From JANXPZ01 sp033853925 (GTDB lineage Bacteria; Eisenbacteria; RBG-16-71-46), in assembly GCA_033853925.1 (NCBI GenBank), contig JAWOLC010000001.1:1-64000 (forward strand): a stretch of DNA of 64,000 nt, in the 5' to 3' direction. The notes beneath the pieces were generated by a model. That model had not been told where the DNA came from and made no database searches. It saw only the letters and a program-made list of their open reading frames with translations. The first letter of the stretch is position 1; each line of letters starts with the position of its first letter. The translations under genes were made by a program, and so were the position numbers. Positions 41,333-50,170 of this stretch are shown here, piece by piece.

Positions 41333-41821
41333 ATGTCGAAGCCGCTCTGGAGCACGACGGGCCTGGCCGCGGCCCTCCTGGTCGCGGCCGCGCTGGCCGC
41401 GGCCTTCGCGAGCGCTGCGCCAATGCCGGGGAGCAAGGATGCACCCTGGCGAGCCGACCAGCTCCTGCAGCCCAAGCGGCTCGTCGCGGCTCTCTCCGGC
41501 CCGGTGGCCCGGCGGCCCGTCCTGCTGCACGTGGGCTTCAGCGTCCTCTACCCCGGCGGCAACATCCCCGGTTCGCGCGCAGTGGGCCCCACCTCGCGCC
41601 CCGAGGGGATCGCGGAGCTGAAGCGGGTGGCCGCAAGTCTTCCCCGGGATGCCGCCATCGTGCTCTATTGCGGCTGCTGCCCGTGGAGCCACTGCCCGAA
41701 CGTCGCCCCCGCCTTCCGCACGATGCGGAACCTGGGGTTCAAGCACGTCGAGGTGCTCTACATCCCCACGAACATGCAGAAGGATTGGGTGGATCGCGGT
41801 TATCCCCTCGTGGGCAAGTGA
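41333..41821 (+). CDS. Exported rhodanese-like protein with a cysteine-rich loop
   Basis: 162 residues. Signal peptide (LAAALLVAAALAAAFASA). A rhodanese fold: RPVLLHVGFSVLYPGGNIPG, then the active-site loop LYCGCCPWSHCPNVAPAF, and LGFKHVEVLYIPTNMQKDW. The standard loop is C-x4-R; here the first Cys is followed by Gly, two further Cys and a fourth Cys in the same loop. It may handle sulfane sulfur or metals outside the cytoplasm. 135 nt after the TPR gene; whether they are co-transcribed is unclear. Confidence 0.82.
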   Translation: MSKPLWSTTGLAAALLVAAALAAAFASAAPMPGSKDAPWRADQLLQPKRLVAALSGPVARRPVLLHVGFSVLYPGGNIPGSRAVGPTSRPEGIAELKRVAASLPRDAAIVLYCGCCPWSHCPNVAPAFRTMRNLGFKHVEVLYIPTNMQKDWVDRGYPLVGK

Positions 41822-42001
41822 GGCAGGCCGCGGAGTGAAAGCCACCTGAACGGCGCCGGAGCCCAGCCGGCGCCGGGCGGCCGTCGCGATTTCGAGGGGG
41901 CGCCGGCCGGGGACCCTGACGAAGTCCCCCCCCGCGGGCCGGCCTCGAGTCGCCGGCGAATCGCGCTGGACTGCCGGACGCGGCCGGGGCAGACTCGCGC
42001 A

Positions 42002-43564
42002 ATGGCCACTCCTTCCGCTCAGGCCACCCGCACGCTCCTCGAAGCCCTGCGGGGCGTGATGTGCCAGCTCGCCGAGCCCTCGACCGTGCTCCGCACCCTG
42101 CTCGAGCAGGCGGTGGCCCAGACCGGCGCCCAGCGAGGGCTGTTCGTCGAGGTGGCCGAGGCGGGCGAGCTGACGTACCGGGTCCTGCACGGCTACCAGC
42201 CGAAGCAGCTCGAGGGAGAGGCGGGGCGGTTCAGCCGCAGCCTTTTCAATCGCGTCCTCGCGTCGGGCCGAGGCGTGCTCCTCGGGAGCGTCCTGGACGA
42301 CCCGGGTTACGCCGAGCTGGAGTCCGCGCGTGCCCTGCGCGTCGCCTCCGTACTGTGCGCGCCGATCCGCACGGGTGGACGCGTGGCGGCGCTGATCTAC
42401 CTCGAGCACCGGCAGCCGGTCTACTTCCGCGAGGAGCACCTGGCGCTCGTCGAGTCGCTGGCGGAGGTGGCGGATCCGATACTCGGAGCCCTGCAGGCAG
42501 GCCGCGACACGATCCGCGAGCGCGACCAGCTCCGCCTGTCGGAGACCCGCTATCGGGGCGAGGCGGAGGAGTCGCGCAAGCTGCTGGCCTCGGAGTGGTC
42601 GTTCGGCCGTTTCGTCGGCCATTCGCCGGTCGTGCGCGAGCTGGAGACCACGGTCCGCAAGGCCGCGGCCACTTCGTTCCCGGTCCTGATCCTGGGGGAG
42701 ACCGGAACGGGCAAGAGCATCCTCGCTCGCATCCTGCACTACACGAGCCCGCGCGCCGCCGGCCCCCTGGTGACGGTCTTCTGTCCTTCGCTCGAGAAGG
42801 GCCTCGTGGAATCGGAGCTGTTCGGCCACCGGCGCGGCGCCTTCACGGGCGCGGTGTCGGATCGTCTCGGCAAGGTGCAGGTCGCCGAGGCCGGGACCCT
42901 GTTCCTGGACGAGATCGGCGAGCTGCCCCTCGAGATCCAGCCGAAGCTCCTCAGGCTCCTGCAGGAGAAGACCTACGAGCGAGTGGGGGACCCGCAGGAG
43001 AGGAAGGCGGACGTGCGCGTGATCGCGGCGACGAACCAGGATCTGGACGTGGCAGTCCAGGAGGGGCGCTTTCGCCAGGACCTCTACACGCGGCTGAACT
43101 TCATCCCGATCCACGTCCCGCCGCTGAGGGAGCGGGTCGCCGACCTGGGGCTGCTCCTCCGCCACTGCCTCGACCAGACGGACGCGGGCCGCTGGCTGGA
43201 GATCTCGGCCGAGGCCGGCAGCTTCCTCGAGCAGCTCGACTTCTCCTGGCCGGGGAACGTGCGCCATGTCGAGCAGCTCGCCGCGCGCCTGAGCATGGAG
43301 GGTGGCCAGGGGCCCGTCACGGCCGAGGCCCTGGCCAGGCTCCTGGACACGCGTGAGGGGCGAGCCGATGCCTCCCGGGGCGCGGGGCGCGCGAAGCTGG
43401 AGGCCGGCCTGCCTCGGCTCCTCGAGGAAGCCGAGCGCGGCTGGCTGGAGGAGGCGCTCCGCCGCTATCCCAAGCTCACGCGGGCCCAGCTCGCGGCGAA
43501 GCTGAAGATCAGCGAGTCGCTGCTCTACAAGAAGCTCCGCGAGTACGGGATCTACCCCGAGTGA
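42002..43564 (+). CDS. Sigma-54-dependent activator with GAF sensor
   Basis: 520 residues. Residues 20-165 are a GAF domain (TLLEQAVAQTGAQRGLFVEV, ICAPIR-like core). The AAA+ domain (205-430) has Walker A GETGTGKS (232-239), the sigma-54 contact motif GAFTGA (279-284) and Walker B LFLDEIGEL. The C-terminus has a Fis-type helix-turn-helix (LTRAQLAAKLKISESLLYKKL). It therefore activates RpoN promoters on a signal bound by GAF. No receiver domain is present. The next gene, a Ser/Thr kinase, starts at the same bases as its stop (TGATG), so the kinase may control it. No -24/-12 promoter was found here. Confidence 0.92.
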   Translation: MATPSAQATRTLLEALRGVMCQLAEPSTVLRTLLEQAVAQTGAQRGLFVEVAEAGELTYRVLHGYQPKQLEGEAGRFSRSLFNRVLASGRGVLLGSVLDDPGYAELESARALRVASVLCAPIRTGGRVAALIYLEHRQPVYFREEHLALVESLAEVADPILGALQAGRDTIRERDQLRLSETRYRGEAEESRKLLASEWSFGRFVGHSPVVRELETTVRKAAATSFPVLILGETGTGKSILARILHYTSPRAAGPLVTVFCPSLEKGLVESELFGHRRGAFTGAVSDRLGKVQVAEAGTLFLDEIGELPLEIQPKLLRLLQEKTYERVGDPQERKADVRVIAATNQDLDVAVQEGRFRQDLYTRLNFIPIHVPPLRERVADLGLLLRHCLDQTDAGRWLEISAEAGSFLEQLDFSWPGNVRHVEQLAARLSMEGGQGPVTAEALARLLDTREGRADASRGAGRAKLEAGLPRLLEEAERGWLEEALRRYPKLTRAQLAAKLKISESLLYKKLREYGIYPE

Positions 43565-46209
43565 TGGACGGGCCCACGGGTGACCCCTTCGTGGGGTCGA
43601 GGATCGCGCACTACCAGATCCTCGCGAAGCTGGGCGAGGGTGGGATGGGCGTCGTCTATCGCGCCCGCGATACCCGCCTGAACCGCGAGGTCGCGCTCAA
43701 GCTCCTCCCACCCGAGGCGGTGGACGACCCCGGGGCACGGGCGCGCCTGCTGCGCGAGGCGCGCACGGCCTCGCGCCTCAACCACCCGCACATCTGCACG
43801 ATCCACGAGGTGGGGCAGGTGGGCGACCTGGTGTACGTGACCATGGAATTCGTCGAGGGCCGACCCCTGACGGCCCTGATTCCCGCGGGTGGCATGGCGG
43901 AGGAGTCCGTGGTCCGCTACGGGGCGCAGATCGCGCGCGCGCTGGCGCACGCTCACGAGCACGGGGTGGTGCACCGCGACCTGAAGACGGCGAACGTCGT
44001 GGTCGGAGCCGGCGGTCAGACCAAGCTCCTGGACTTCGGCCTGTCGCGTCAGATCCTGGACGCGGCGGGGCCCTCGGGGCCCGGGGCGAGCGCCCCCAGC
44101 ACCACCGGCGCGATCGTGGGCACACCTCAGTACATCGCCCCCGAAGTGCTGATGGGGGCCGCGGCCGACGCCCGCAGCGACATCTGGGCGCTGGGCGTCG
44201 TGCTCTACGAGATGGGCACGGGCCGGCCGCCCTTCGGCGCAGGCGGCGTGCCGGGGGTCGTGACCGCGATCCTCCACTCCACGCCCGCACCCCTGCCCGA
44301 CCGCCTGTCCGGGGGGCTGCGCTCGGTGGTGATGCGCTGCCTGGCGAAGGATCCGGAGCAGCGCTACCAGCGGGCGGGGGAGGTGGCCGCAGGGCTCGAG
44401 GCGCTGTCGCCCGAGGCCGTGAGCGGAGGTGTCGGGCGGCGGGGCGGGCGCGGCCCTCGCTGGATGCGACGGCGCTGGCGGCTGGCGGCGGTCGCCGCGC
44501 TGCTCCTCGCCTTCGCGGCCGGCGCTTGGTGGCGCGGCTGTGGCCCGGGGTCGGGAGCGGACGCGACGGCTTCGGGCACCATCCTCATCCTGCCCCTCGA
44601 GGTGCGCGGCCAGATCCAGGGGGCCGCCTTCGCGGGCCGCGCCTTCGCCGAGGCCCTGGCGGTGAATCTCGCGCAGAGGAAGGGCGTGCGCGTCATGCCG
44701 GTGCCCTCGTCCGCGGAGCTGCCGGGCGCGGCGACGATCGGCCCGGCTCGGGCCGCCTTCCTGAGTGGAGCCTCCCGCTTGATCGTGGGCGCGCTCACGC
44801 GTGACGGGGACTCCCTGCGGGCGAGCGTGAGCCTCATCGACACGCAGGCGAACCAGGTCCTCTGGGGAGAGCAGCGGGCGGGAAGCGGCGGAGACCTGTC
44901 CATGCTGGCTGCCTCTCTCGCGCTGGGGATCGCGGATCGTCTCGGCGCGCAGCCCGCGAGGCGGTACGACTATGTCCTCTACGTCTCCGGCCCCCCGGAA
45001 ATGGCCAACTCGCCCGAGATGGCCGAGGCGCTGGGCGCGGTGCGACGCTACGAGCTGCCGCAGTCGCTCGAGGCCACGCAGCGACTGGTGGAGCGCTTTC
45101 CGCGCGAGCCCGAGGCGCACCTCCTGCGGGCGGTGGCCCTGTGGATCGACCTCGTGGCAGCCGGCCCCGACTCCGCCCGCAGCCAGGCGATGGCGAGCGA
45201 GCTGGTCGTGCTCCACCGCCTGGACCGGCGGAACCCCTGGAACGAGGTCGGCCGGGCCGTGCTCCTGCCTCGCGGTCCTCAGGCCATGCGCCTCCTCGAC
45301 CAGGTGCTGGCGCGGAACGACCTCACTCCGGCCGCGCGCGGAGCGGTGCTGGCCATGCGCTCGGACGCCTTCGCCGCCGCCAGCGACACGGCGCGCGCCC
45401 TGGCCGACGCGGAGCAGGCCGTCCGCCTCGATCCGGCGAGCGATCTGTCCCTGTCGACGCTGGCGCGTCACCTGGCCGAGGCGGGCCGCTACGAGGAGGC
45501 CGCAGCCCGAGTGCGCCAGGCGCTGGCCCTGAACCCGACGGTGGTGAACTACTGGCTTCAGCTCGGCAATTGCATGCTGAAACAGGGCCGCTGGGAGGAC
45601 TACGTCACCGACCTGGAACGCGCGGCCGCCCTCAGCCCGAGCGCCGACGCGATTCTCTCGGCTCAGAGCAACGGCCTGAGCTGCGTCGGACGCTATCGCG
45701 AGGCCGCAGACTGCGCCCGGCGCGCCGCGCGCCTCGAGCCCGGACGCTGGGAGTACGGTTTCCAGCTGGGCCTCTCGCTCATGCGGCTCGGCCAATGGCA
45801 GGAGGCGTCCGCCCTCCTCGAGCGCGGCTGCCGCGAGGGCCACCGGGCCGTCTGCCCCCTGCGTGCCGCCGCTCTCGCGGTCACGCTCCTTCGCGCCGGC
45901 GACGAAGCCCGGGCCCAGGAGCAGGCGCGGCGAGCGGAGGCGATGACCGCGTCCGGAGCGGCGCCCGCCGTGCCCGAGAGCAAGTCCGGCGACTATGCGC
46001 TGGCCTGCTATCACGCGCTGCGCGGCGACCGCGACGAAGCCATTCGCCTGCTCGAACGTCTCCCGGCCCGGGGTTGGGTGGAGCCTGCTCTCGATCGGGA
46101 TCCGAACCTGATCTCCCTTCGCCGGGACCCTCGATTCCGGCGCGTCGTCGCGTGGATGCGCGCTCAGCCCATCGATCGGGTCTTCCGGGACTGGGGTCGG
46201 TCGCTCTGA
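43564..46209 (+). CDS. Ser/Thr protein kinase with membrane segment and TPR sensor domain
   Basis: About 881 residues. N-terminal PknB-type kinase (about 15-280): LGEGGMGVVYRARDTRLNREV, HRDLKTANVV catalytic loop, DFGLSR and VGTPQYIAPEVLMG. A membrane helix lies near residue 305-325 (LAAVAALLLAFAAGAWW). The rest is extracytosolic and includes a CHAT- or TolB-like part followed by TPR repeats (YEEAAARVRQALALNPTVVN, CARRAARLEPGRWEYGF). ATG at 43564; GTG 43561 overlaps the activator stop as well. It probably phosphorylates its partner activator, which is inference. The end matches other bacterial kinases of this TPR class. Confidence 0.9.
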   Translation: MDGPTGDPFVGSRIAHYQILAKLGEGGMGVVYRARDTRLNREVALKLLPPEAVDDPGARARLLREARTASRLNHPHICTIHEVGQVGDLVYVTMEFVEGRPLTALIPAGGMAEESVVRYGAQIARALAHAHEHGVVHRDLKTANVVVGAGGQTKLLDFGLSRQILDAAGPSGPGASAPSTTGAIVGTPQYIAPEVLMGAAADARSDIWALGVVLYEMGTGRPPFGAGGVPGVVTAILHSTPAPLPDRLSGGLRSVVMRCLAKDPEQRYQRAGEVAAGLEALSPEAVSGGVGRRGGRGPRWMRRRWRLAAVAALLLAFAAGAWWRGCGPGSGADATASGTILILPLEVRGQIQGAAFAGRAFAEALAVNLAQRKGVRVMPVPSSAELPGAATIGPARAAFLSGASRLIVGALTRDGDSLRASVSLIDTQANQVLWGEQRAGSGGDLSMLAASLALGIADRLGAQPARRYDYVLYVSGPPEMANSPEMAEALGAVRRYELPQSLEATQRLVERFPREPEAHLLRAVALWIDLVAAGPDSARSQAMASELVVLHRLDRRNPWNEVGRAVLLPRGPQAMRLLDQVLARNDLTPAARGAVLAMRSDAFAAASDTARALADAEQAVRLDPASDLSLSTLARHLAEAGRYEEAAARVRQALALNPTVVNYWLQLGNCMLKQGRWEDYVTDLERAAALSPSADAILSAQSNGLSCVGRYREAADCARRAARLEPGRWEYGFQLGLSLMRLGQWQEASALLERGCREGHRAVCPLRAAALAVTLLRAGDEARAQEQARRAEAMTASGAAPAVPESKSGDYALACYHALRGDRDEAIRLLERLPARGWVEPALDRDPNLISLRRDPRFRRVVAWMRAQPIDRVFRDWGRSL

Positions 46210-46534
46210 GCCCGGGCCCCGTCGGCCCTCCCTGGAGCCCGCCGGTCCGGACGCTCTCGTCTCCTGGAGCGTGCGGCGCGCTCCAGGACCGTGGAGCCGC
46301 GGAGGCGCGGCTTCGCCGCGGGCGACACTGGCCGCGATGTCGCGCCTGCCTCCCCGACTCGCCTCCTGCCAATGTCTTGGCCCGCCACCCCACGACCTCG
46401 CGCCGGCCCCGTCGGGGCCGGGCATGGCCGATGCTCTTGCGTCTCGCGACCATGGCGCCGCGGCGGGCAGCCGCTCCCGAGACGCGGGAGTGCCCGGCCC
46501 GGCCGTGGCGCCGCTCGCCCGTAGGGAGGTCGTC
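46210..46534. other. Intergenic region before an envelope protein gene
   Basis: 325 bp of GC-rich sequence with no coding potential that I can support. No promoter or terminator stands out; AGGGAGG at its end is the ribosome site of the gene at 46535. Confidence 0.4.
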
Positions 46535-47101
46535 ATGCGAACCGCGGGGATTCGCGCCCTCGCGCTCGGACTGTTGCTGGCCGCCGCCGGCGGTCCAGCG
46601 CGCGCCGAGGGAACCGTCTACACCTTGGGCTCCTCGCTGGGACTCGACGTGTACCACCAGGAGTACGGCTCGTACTGCGTCCTCTCGACCACTCCGGGCT
46701 CGCCCCTGCTCTTCCCGGCGGAGCCCGGGCTGCGCCTGGGGATGGTCCTGCCCGGGGAGCGGGCCGAGTTCGCGGTGCTGATGGGGATGACCGTGATCTC
46801 CACCGGGGAAGAGGCCGTCTCGGCCCTGGGCTGCACGCTGGAGGGCAACTACGCCTTCGCCGGCGACCGGGAGGTCCGTCCCTACCTGGGCGTCCACGCG
46901 GGCATCGCCCGCTCCGGCCTCTCCTCGGGCGAAGGCACGGGCCTCACGAACGTCGGCGCCCAGATCGGTGTCCGCCGGATGGTCTCGGGAGGGCATGGCG
47001 CCGTGCGCCTGGAGCTGCGCGGCAGCGCCCTCGGAGGAGACGCGGGCACGGGCATGACCGATCTCGGGGTGCGCGTGGGTTATGATCTCTGGTTCCGTTG
47101 A
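46535..47101 (+). CDS. Small exported outer-membrane barrel-like protein
   Basis: 188 residues. Signal peptide (ALALGLLLAAAGGPARA). The mature part alternates short beta strands: VYTLGSSLGLDVYHQEYG, PYLGVHAGIARSGLSSG, AVRLELRGSALGGD and the end LGVRVGYDLWFR, which has the terminal aromatic of barrel proteins. The family is not recognised. AGGGAGG precedes the ATG. It lies 90 nt before a lipoprotein gene. Confidence 0.6.
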   Translation: MRTAGIRALALGLLLAAAGGPARAEGTVYTLGSSLGLDVYHQEYGSYCVLSTTPGSPLLFPAEPGLRLGMVLPGERAEFAVLMGMTVISTGEEAVSALGCTLEGNYAFAGDREVRPYLGVHAGIARSGLSSGEGTGLTNVGAQIGVRRMVSGGHGAVRLELRGSALGGDAGTGMTDLGVRVGYDLWFR

Positions 47102-47191
47102 GGGGATCGTCCGGGCCAGTCGGGGCGAGAGCCTCGCCTCGCCGCCCAGGAGCCAGGTGCGGGTCGTCTGCGATCAGGAAGGAGGCGTCCC

Positions 47192-48031
47192 ATGAGCCGT
47201 CACCTCGTCCGTCTCGTCCTGCTCCTCTGCCTCACCCTCTCCTCCTCCGGCTGCGCCGTGATGATGCTGGGCACGGGTCACGAGGGTGGCTCCGCATCGC
47301 TCGGCGACGCCGCCGCGCAGGTTCACCCGGACTCGACGACGAGAACGAAGGACCAGCCGCTCGACGTCGGCTATACCGTGCCCCCGTCCGCGTCGGCCGT
47401 CGTCGAGGAGGTCCCCGAAACCCCGGAGGCGGCCAGCCTCGCGCCCGAGGACGAGCCCACGAAGGCCGCGAAGCGGCCCGACGGGCACTTCCTGGCCGGC
47501 GTGCTGGGCGGCGGCGGCGCCTTCGGCGGGCAGGACTACGACGGCTTCAGCACGGCTGGCCTGGCCATCGGTGGCTATCCCGCGCCGCAGTGGCGCATCG
47601 ACCTCGCGGGCACCTACGACGACATCAAGTTCAAGGGCGAGGGCCTCCTCGACCAGGCGTTCCAGGATGCCTTCGATCTGAACCTCGACCTCACGGTGCG
47701 TTACTACCTCACGAAGGACCAGACCTTCATGGGCGTATATCCCCTGGCGGGGCTGGGGACCGGGACGCTGTTCTGGGACTACGGCCGGCCGGTCACGGTG
47801 ATGGAGGACGGGGCGCCGAAGACGCTGGATGGAGACCGGCTGAATCACTTCTCGTTCTTCGGCGGCGCCGGCATCTCCCTTCTGCAGACCCGCTACCTTC
47901 ACCTGGGCGGCAACCTGACGGGCGGCGTGCGCATCTACGGGTGGCATACCGGGAGCGGCCTCAAGAACGATCTCTTGAAGCCCACGGGGTTCGCGAGGCT
48001 GATGATCGAGGCGAGCTACAAGGTGTTCTGA
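47192..48031 (+). CDS. Lipoprotein with C-terminal barrel-like region
   Basis: 279 residues. Lipobox LSSSGC gives a lipid anchor at Cys 21. The next 75 residues are low complexity (Pro, Ala, Glu). The C-terminal part has beta strands: HFLAGVLGGGGAFGGQDYDG, LAIGGYPAPQWRIDLAGTYD, LDLTVRYYLTKDQTFMGVYP, LHLGGNLTGGVRIYGWH and the end MIEASYKVF, again with a final Phe. Such a mix suggests an outer-membrane protein. No family is recognised. Confidence 0.6.
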   Translation: MSRHLVRLVLLLCLTLSSSGCAVMMLGTGHEGGSASLGDAAAQVHPDSTTRTKDQPLDVGYTVPPSASAVVEEVPETPEAASLAPEDEPTKAAKRPDGHFLAGVLGGGGAFGGQDYDGFSTAGLAIGGYPAPQWRIDLAGTYDDIKFKGEGLLDQAFQDAFDLNLDLTVRYYLTKDQTFMGVYPLAGLGTGTLFWDYGRPVTVMEDGAPKTLDGDRLNHFSFFGGAGISLLQTRYLHLGGNLTGGVRIYGWHTGSGLKNDLLKPTGFARLMIEASYKVF

Positions 48032-48111
48032 GCGGGAAGCCGCGGCGCCCGTCCGCGCTCCCGGCCAGACGCCGGGAGTGCAAGGTTGGGCTCACGAGAG
48101 GGGAGAAGCGG

Positions 48112-49065
48112 ATGAGCGAGGCTCGTCCCTCGCACGTCATCCTCGGCGCAGGCGGGGCCATCGGCACGCCGCTGGCGGCCGCGCTGCTCGAGCGCGGGGC
48201 GCGGCTGCGCACGGTCTCGCGCACGGGCCACGGCCCGGCAGGGGCGGAGGCGGTGCGCGCCGACCTCATGCGCGCCGAGGACGTCCGGCGCGTGGTCGAG
48301 GAGGGCGCCACGGTCTTCCTCCTCGCCGGCCTCGCCTACGACCGGCGCGTGTGGCGCGCGCAGTGGCCCCCCATCATGCGCAACGTCGTCGCCGCCTGCG
48401 CGGCGAAGGCGGCTCGGCTGATCTTCTTCGACAACGTGTACCTCTACGGTCGAGTCGAGGGCCCGATGACCGAGGACACCCCGGTCCGCCCGACGAGCCG
48501 GAAGGGCGAGGTCCGCGCGGAGATCGCGAGCTACCTCGGCGGCGAGATCGCCGCCGGCCACCTCACGGCCGCCGTCGCGCGGGCGGCCGACTTCTACGGT
48601 CCGCACGCCGAGAAGAACGGGCTGCCTTCGCTCCTCGTCTTCCAGAGGCTCGCCGCCGGCCAGCCGGCGCGGGTGTTCGTGAGCGCGGACACCAGGCACT
48701 CGTACACCTACACGCGCGACTGCGCCCGGGCTCTCTGCCTCCTCGCCGACGCGCCCGACGCGTTCGGCCGGGTCTGGCATCTGCCCACGGCGCGGCCCGC
48801 GCTCACCAGCCGGCGCTTCGTCGAGCTGGCGGCCGAGGCGCTCGGGGTTCCGCCCCGGCTCGGCGTCACGCCGCGGTGGCTGATCGAGGCCGGCGGGATC
48901 TTCAGCACGCTGCTGCGCGAGGTGGGCGAGATGCTGTACCAGAACGAGCGGGACTACGTCTTCGACTCCAGCCGCTTCGAGGCGCGCTTCGCCTTCGCGC
49001 CGACCCCGTACGAGGAGGGCATCCGCGAGACCGTCGCGTGGATGCGCCGCGGGCAGACAGCCTAG
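48112..49065 (+). CDS. NAD-dependent epimerase/dehydratase family protein
   Basis: 317 residues. Rossmann start SHVILGAGGAIGTPLAAALL, where the usual GxxGxxG becomes GAGGAIG; NVYLYGRVEGPMTEDTPVRP and VFVSADTRHSYTYTRDCARAL. The Tyr-x3-Lys catalytic pair of classic epimerases is not clear: the Tyr in YLYGRV lacks a Lys at +4. It belongs to the extended SDR class of uncertain substrate. It converges with the aquaporin gene, overlapping by 4 nt at the stops. Confidence 0.8.
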   Translation: MSEARPSHVILGAGGAIGTPLAAALLERGARLRTVSRTGHGPAGAEAVRADLMRAEDVRRVVEEGATVFLLAGLAYDRRVWRAQWPPIMRNVVAACAAKAARLIFFDNVYLYGRVEGPMTEDTPVRPTSRKGEVRAEIASYLGGEIAAGHLTAAVARAADFYGPHAEKNGLPSLLVFQRLAAGQPARVFVSADTRHSYTYTRDCARALCLLADAPDAFGRVWHLPTARPALTSRRFVELAAEALGVPPRLGVTPRWLIEAGGIFSTLLREVGEMLYQNERDYVFDSSRFEARFAFAPTPYEEGIRETVAWMRRGQTA

Positions 49066-49868
49066 CCAGCGGCCCGACCCCCGCTCGGCGCGCGGGGAGC
49101 GTGCGCGGCGAAGATCCCGTACGGATCGTGGTGGAAGTGGAAGACCTTCGCGACCTGGATCTCCAGGGGGCGCACCCACGGGGCATGGCGCAGGGCCACG
49201 GCGCCCAGCGCGCCCAGCGCCGGACCCACGAAGTAGATCCACCAGCCGCCGAGCGCGCCCGCCACGAGCGCCGGCCCCAGGCTGCGAGCGGGGTTCGTGC
49301 TGGTGCCCGAGAGCGGTGCCTCGAGCCAGACCATCAGGGCGTAGAGCGGCGGAAACAGAGCCGGCGCGAGCCCGCGCAGGCGAGGACGGCAGAGGACGGC
49401 GAAGAGCGCCGCGATCAGGCAGAACGTCGTCGCCACCTCTCCGGCCAACGCGGCCCAGACCCCGTTCGGCCCGGGCACCGTGGCGCCGTACGCGACACTC
49501 GCTCCCGCCCCACCCCAGAGTCGCAGCGGCAGCGCCCCGATCACGCCCCCGGCGAGCTGCGCCACGACGTACCCGAGGGCCAGAGACGAGGCCATTCGCC
49601 GCTCGAGCCAGAAGGCGAGGGTGACCACGGGATTGATGTGCGCACCGCTCGTCCTGCCGACCGGCGAGATGGCGATCAGCGCGCCCACGGAGCCGAAGAG
49701 CAAGCCGGTGAGCGCCCGCCGGGCCGCCGCCTCCGGCAACCCGGCCACGACGGGGCTGCTCGGCGCGAAATCGATGACCACGAGCGAGCCGCCCGCCGCC
49801 ACCAGCGCCGCAGTTCCGATCAGCTCGGAGGCCCAGAGCCGCCAGGCATTCGCGTTGGGTGCCTTCAT
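49062..49868 (-). CDS. MIP family aquaporin-like channel
   Basis: 268 residues, six membrane helices and two half-helix loops. First loop SGAHINPVVTLAFW (NPV instead of NPA), second loop GTSTNPARSLGPALV with NPA and the filter Arg. This is the MIP fold; water or small neutral solutes such as glycerol are possible. The C-terminal tail HFHHDPYGIFAAHA is His-rich and probably cytoplasmic. Its start ATG is followed by a short intergenic region. Confidence 0.9.
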   Translation of the reverse strand: MKAPNANAWRLWASELIGTAALVAAGGSLVVIDFAPSSPVVAGLPEAAARRALTGLLFGSVGALIAISPVGRTSGAHINPVVTLAFWLERRMASSLALGYVVAQLAGGVIGALPLRLWGGAGASVAYGATVPGPNGVWAALAGEVATTFCLIAALFAVLCRPRLRGLAPALFPPLYALMVWLEAPLSGTSTNPARSLGPALVAGALGGWWIYFVGPALGALGAVALRHAPWVRPLEIQVAKVFHFHHDPYGIFAAHAPRAPSGGRAAG

Positions 49869-50170
49869 GGCGGACGCAACGCTAGCGAAGAGGGAGGACG
49901 AACGCCACTGCGCGGGCGACGAGCGCCCGCCTGCCTCGGCCCCGGCGCGAGCTCCGACGGTCGCGGCGCACGAGACGCGGGCCGGCTTCCCCGCTTCGGC
50001 GCGAGGCGCCGGGAATCCGCCGCCCGCCGGACCGCATCCAACCCCGCATCACGCGGCAGCCACGGGCGTGCAGCCGAAGGCCGGGGGCGACGCCCCGCGG
50101 GGGCCCGGGAAGGCGCCGGGCCGCGAGATCCTCTCGGCCGCGGCAGTTCAGTCCCAGGAGCAACCGACCG
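49869..50170. other. Intergenic region before the RND operon
   Basis: 302 bp between the divergent aquaporin and RND adaptor genes. No gene, operator palindrome or regulator was seen; the promoters must lie here but are not recognisable. Confidence 0.4.

Noticed and set aside
38825..43267. A 1480-residue minus-strand frame ending in the YciI gene
   Set aside because: Only the last 100 residues are a real protein; the rest is antisense to the TPR, rhodanese and sigma-54 activator genes.
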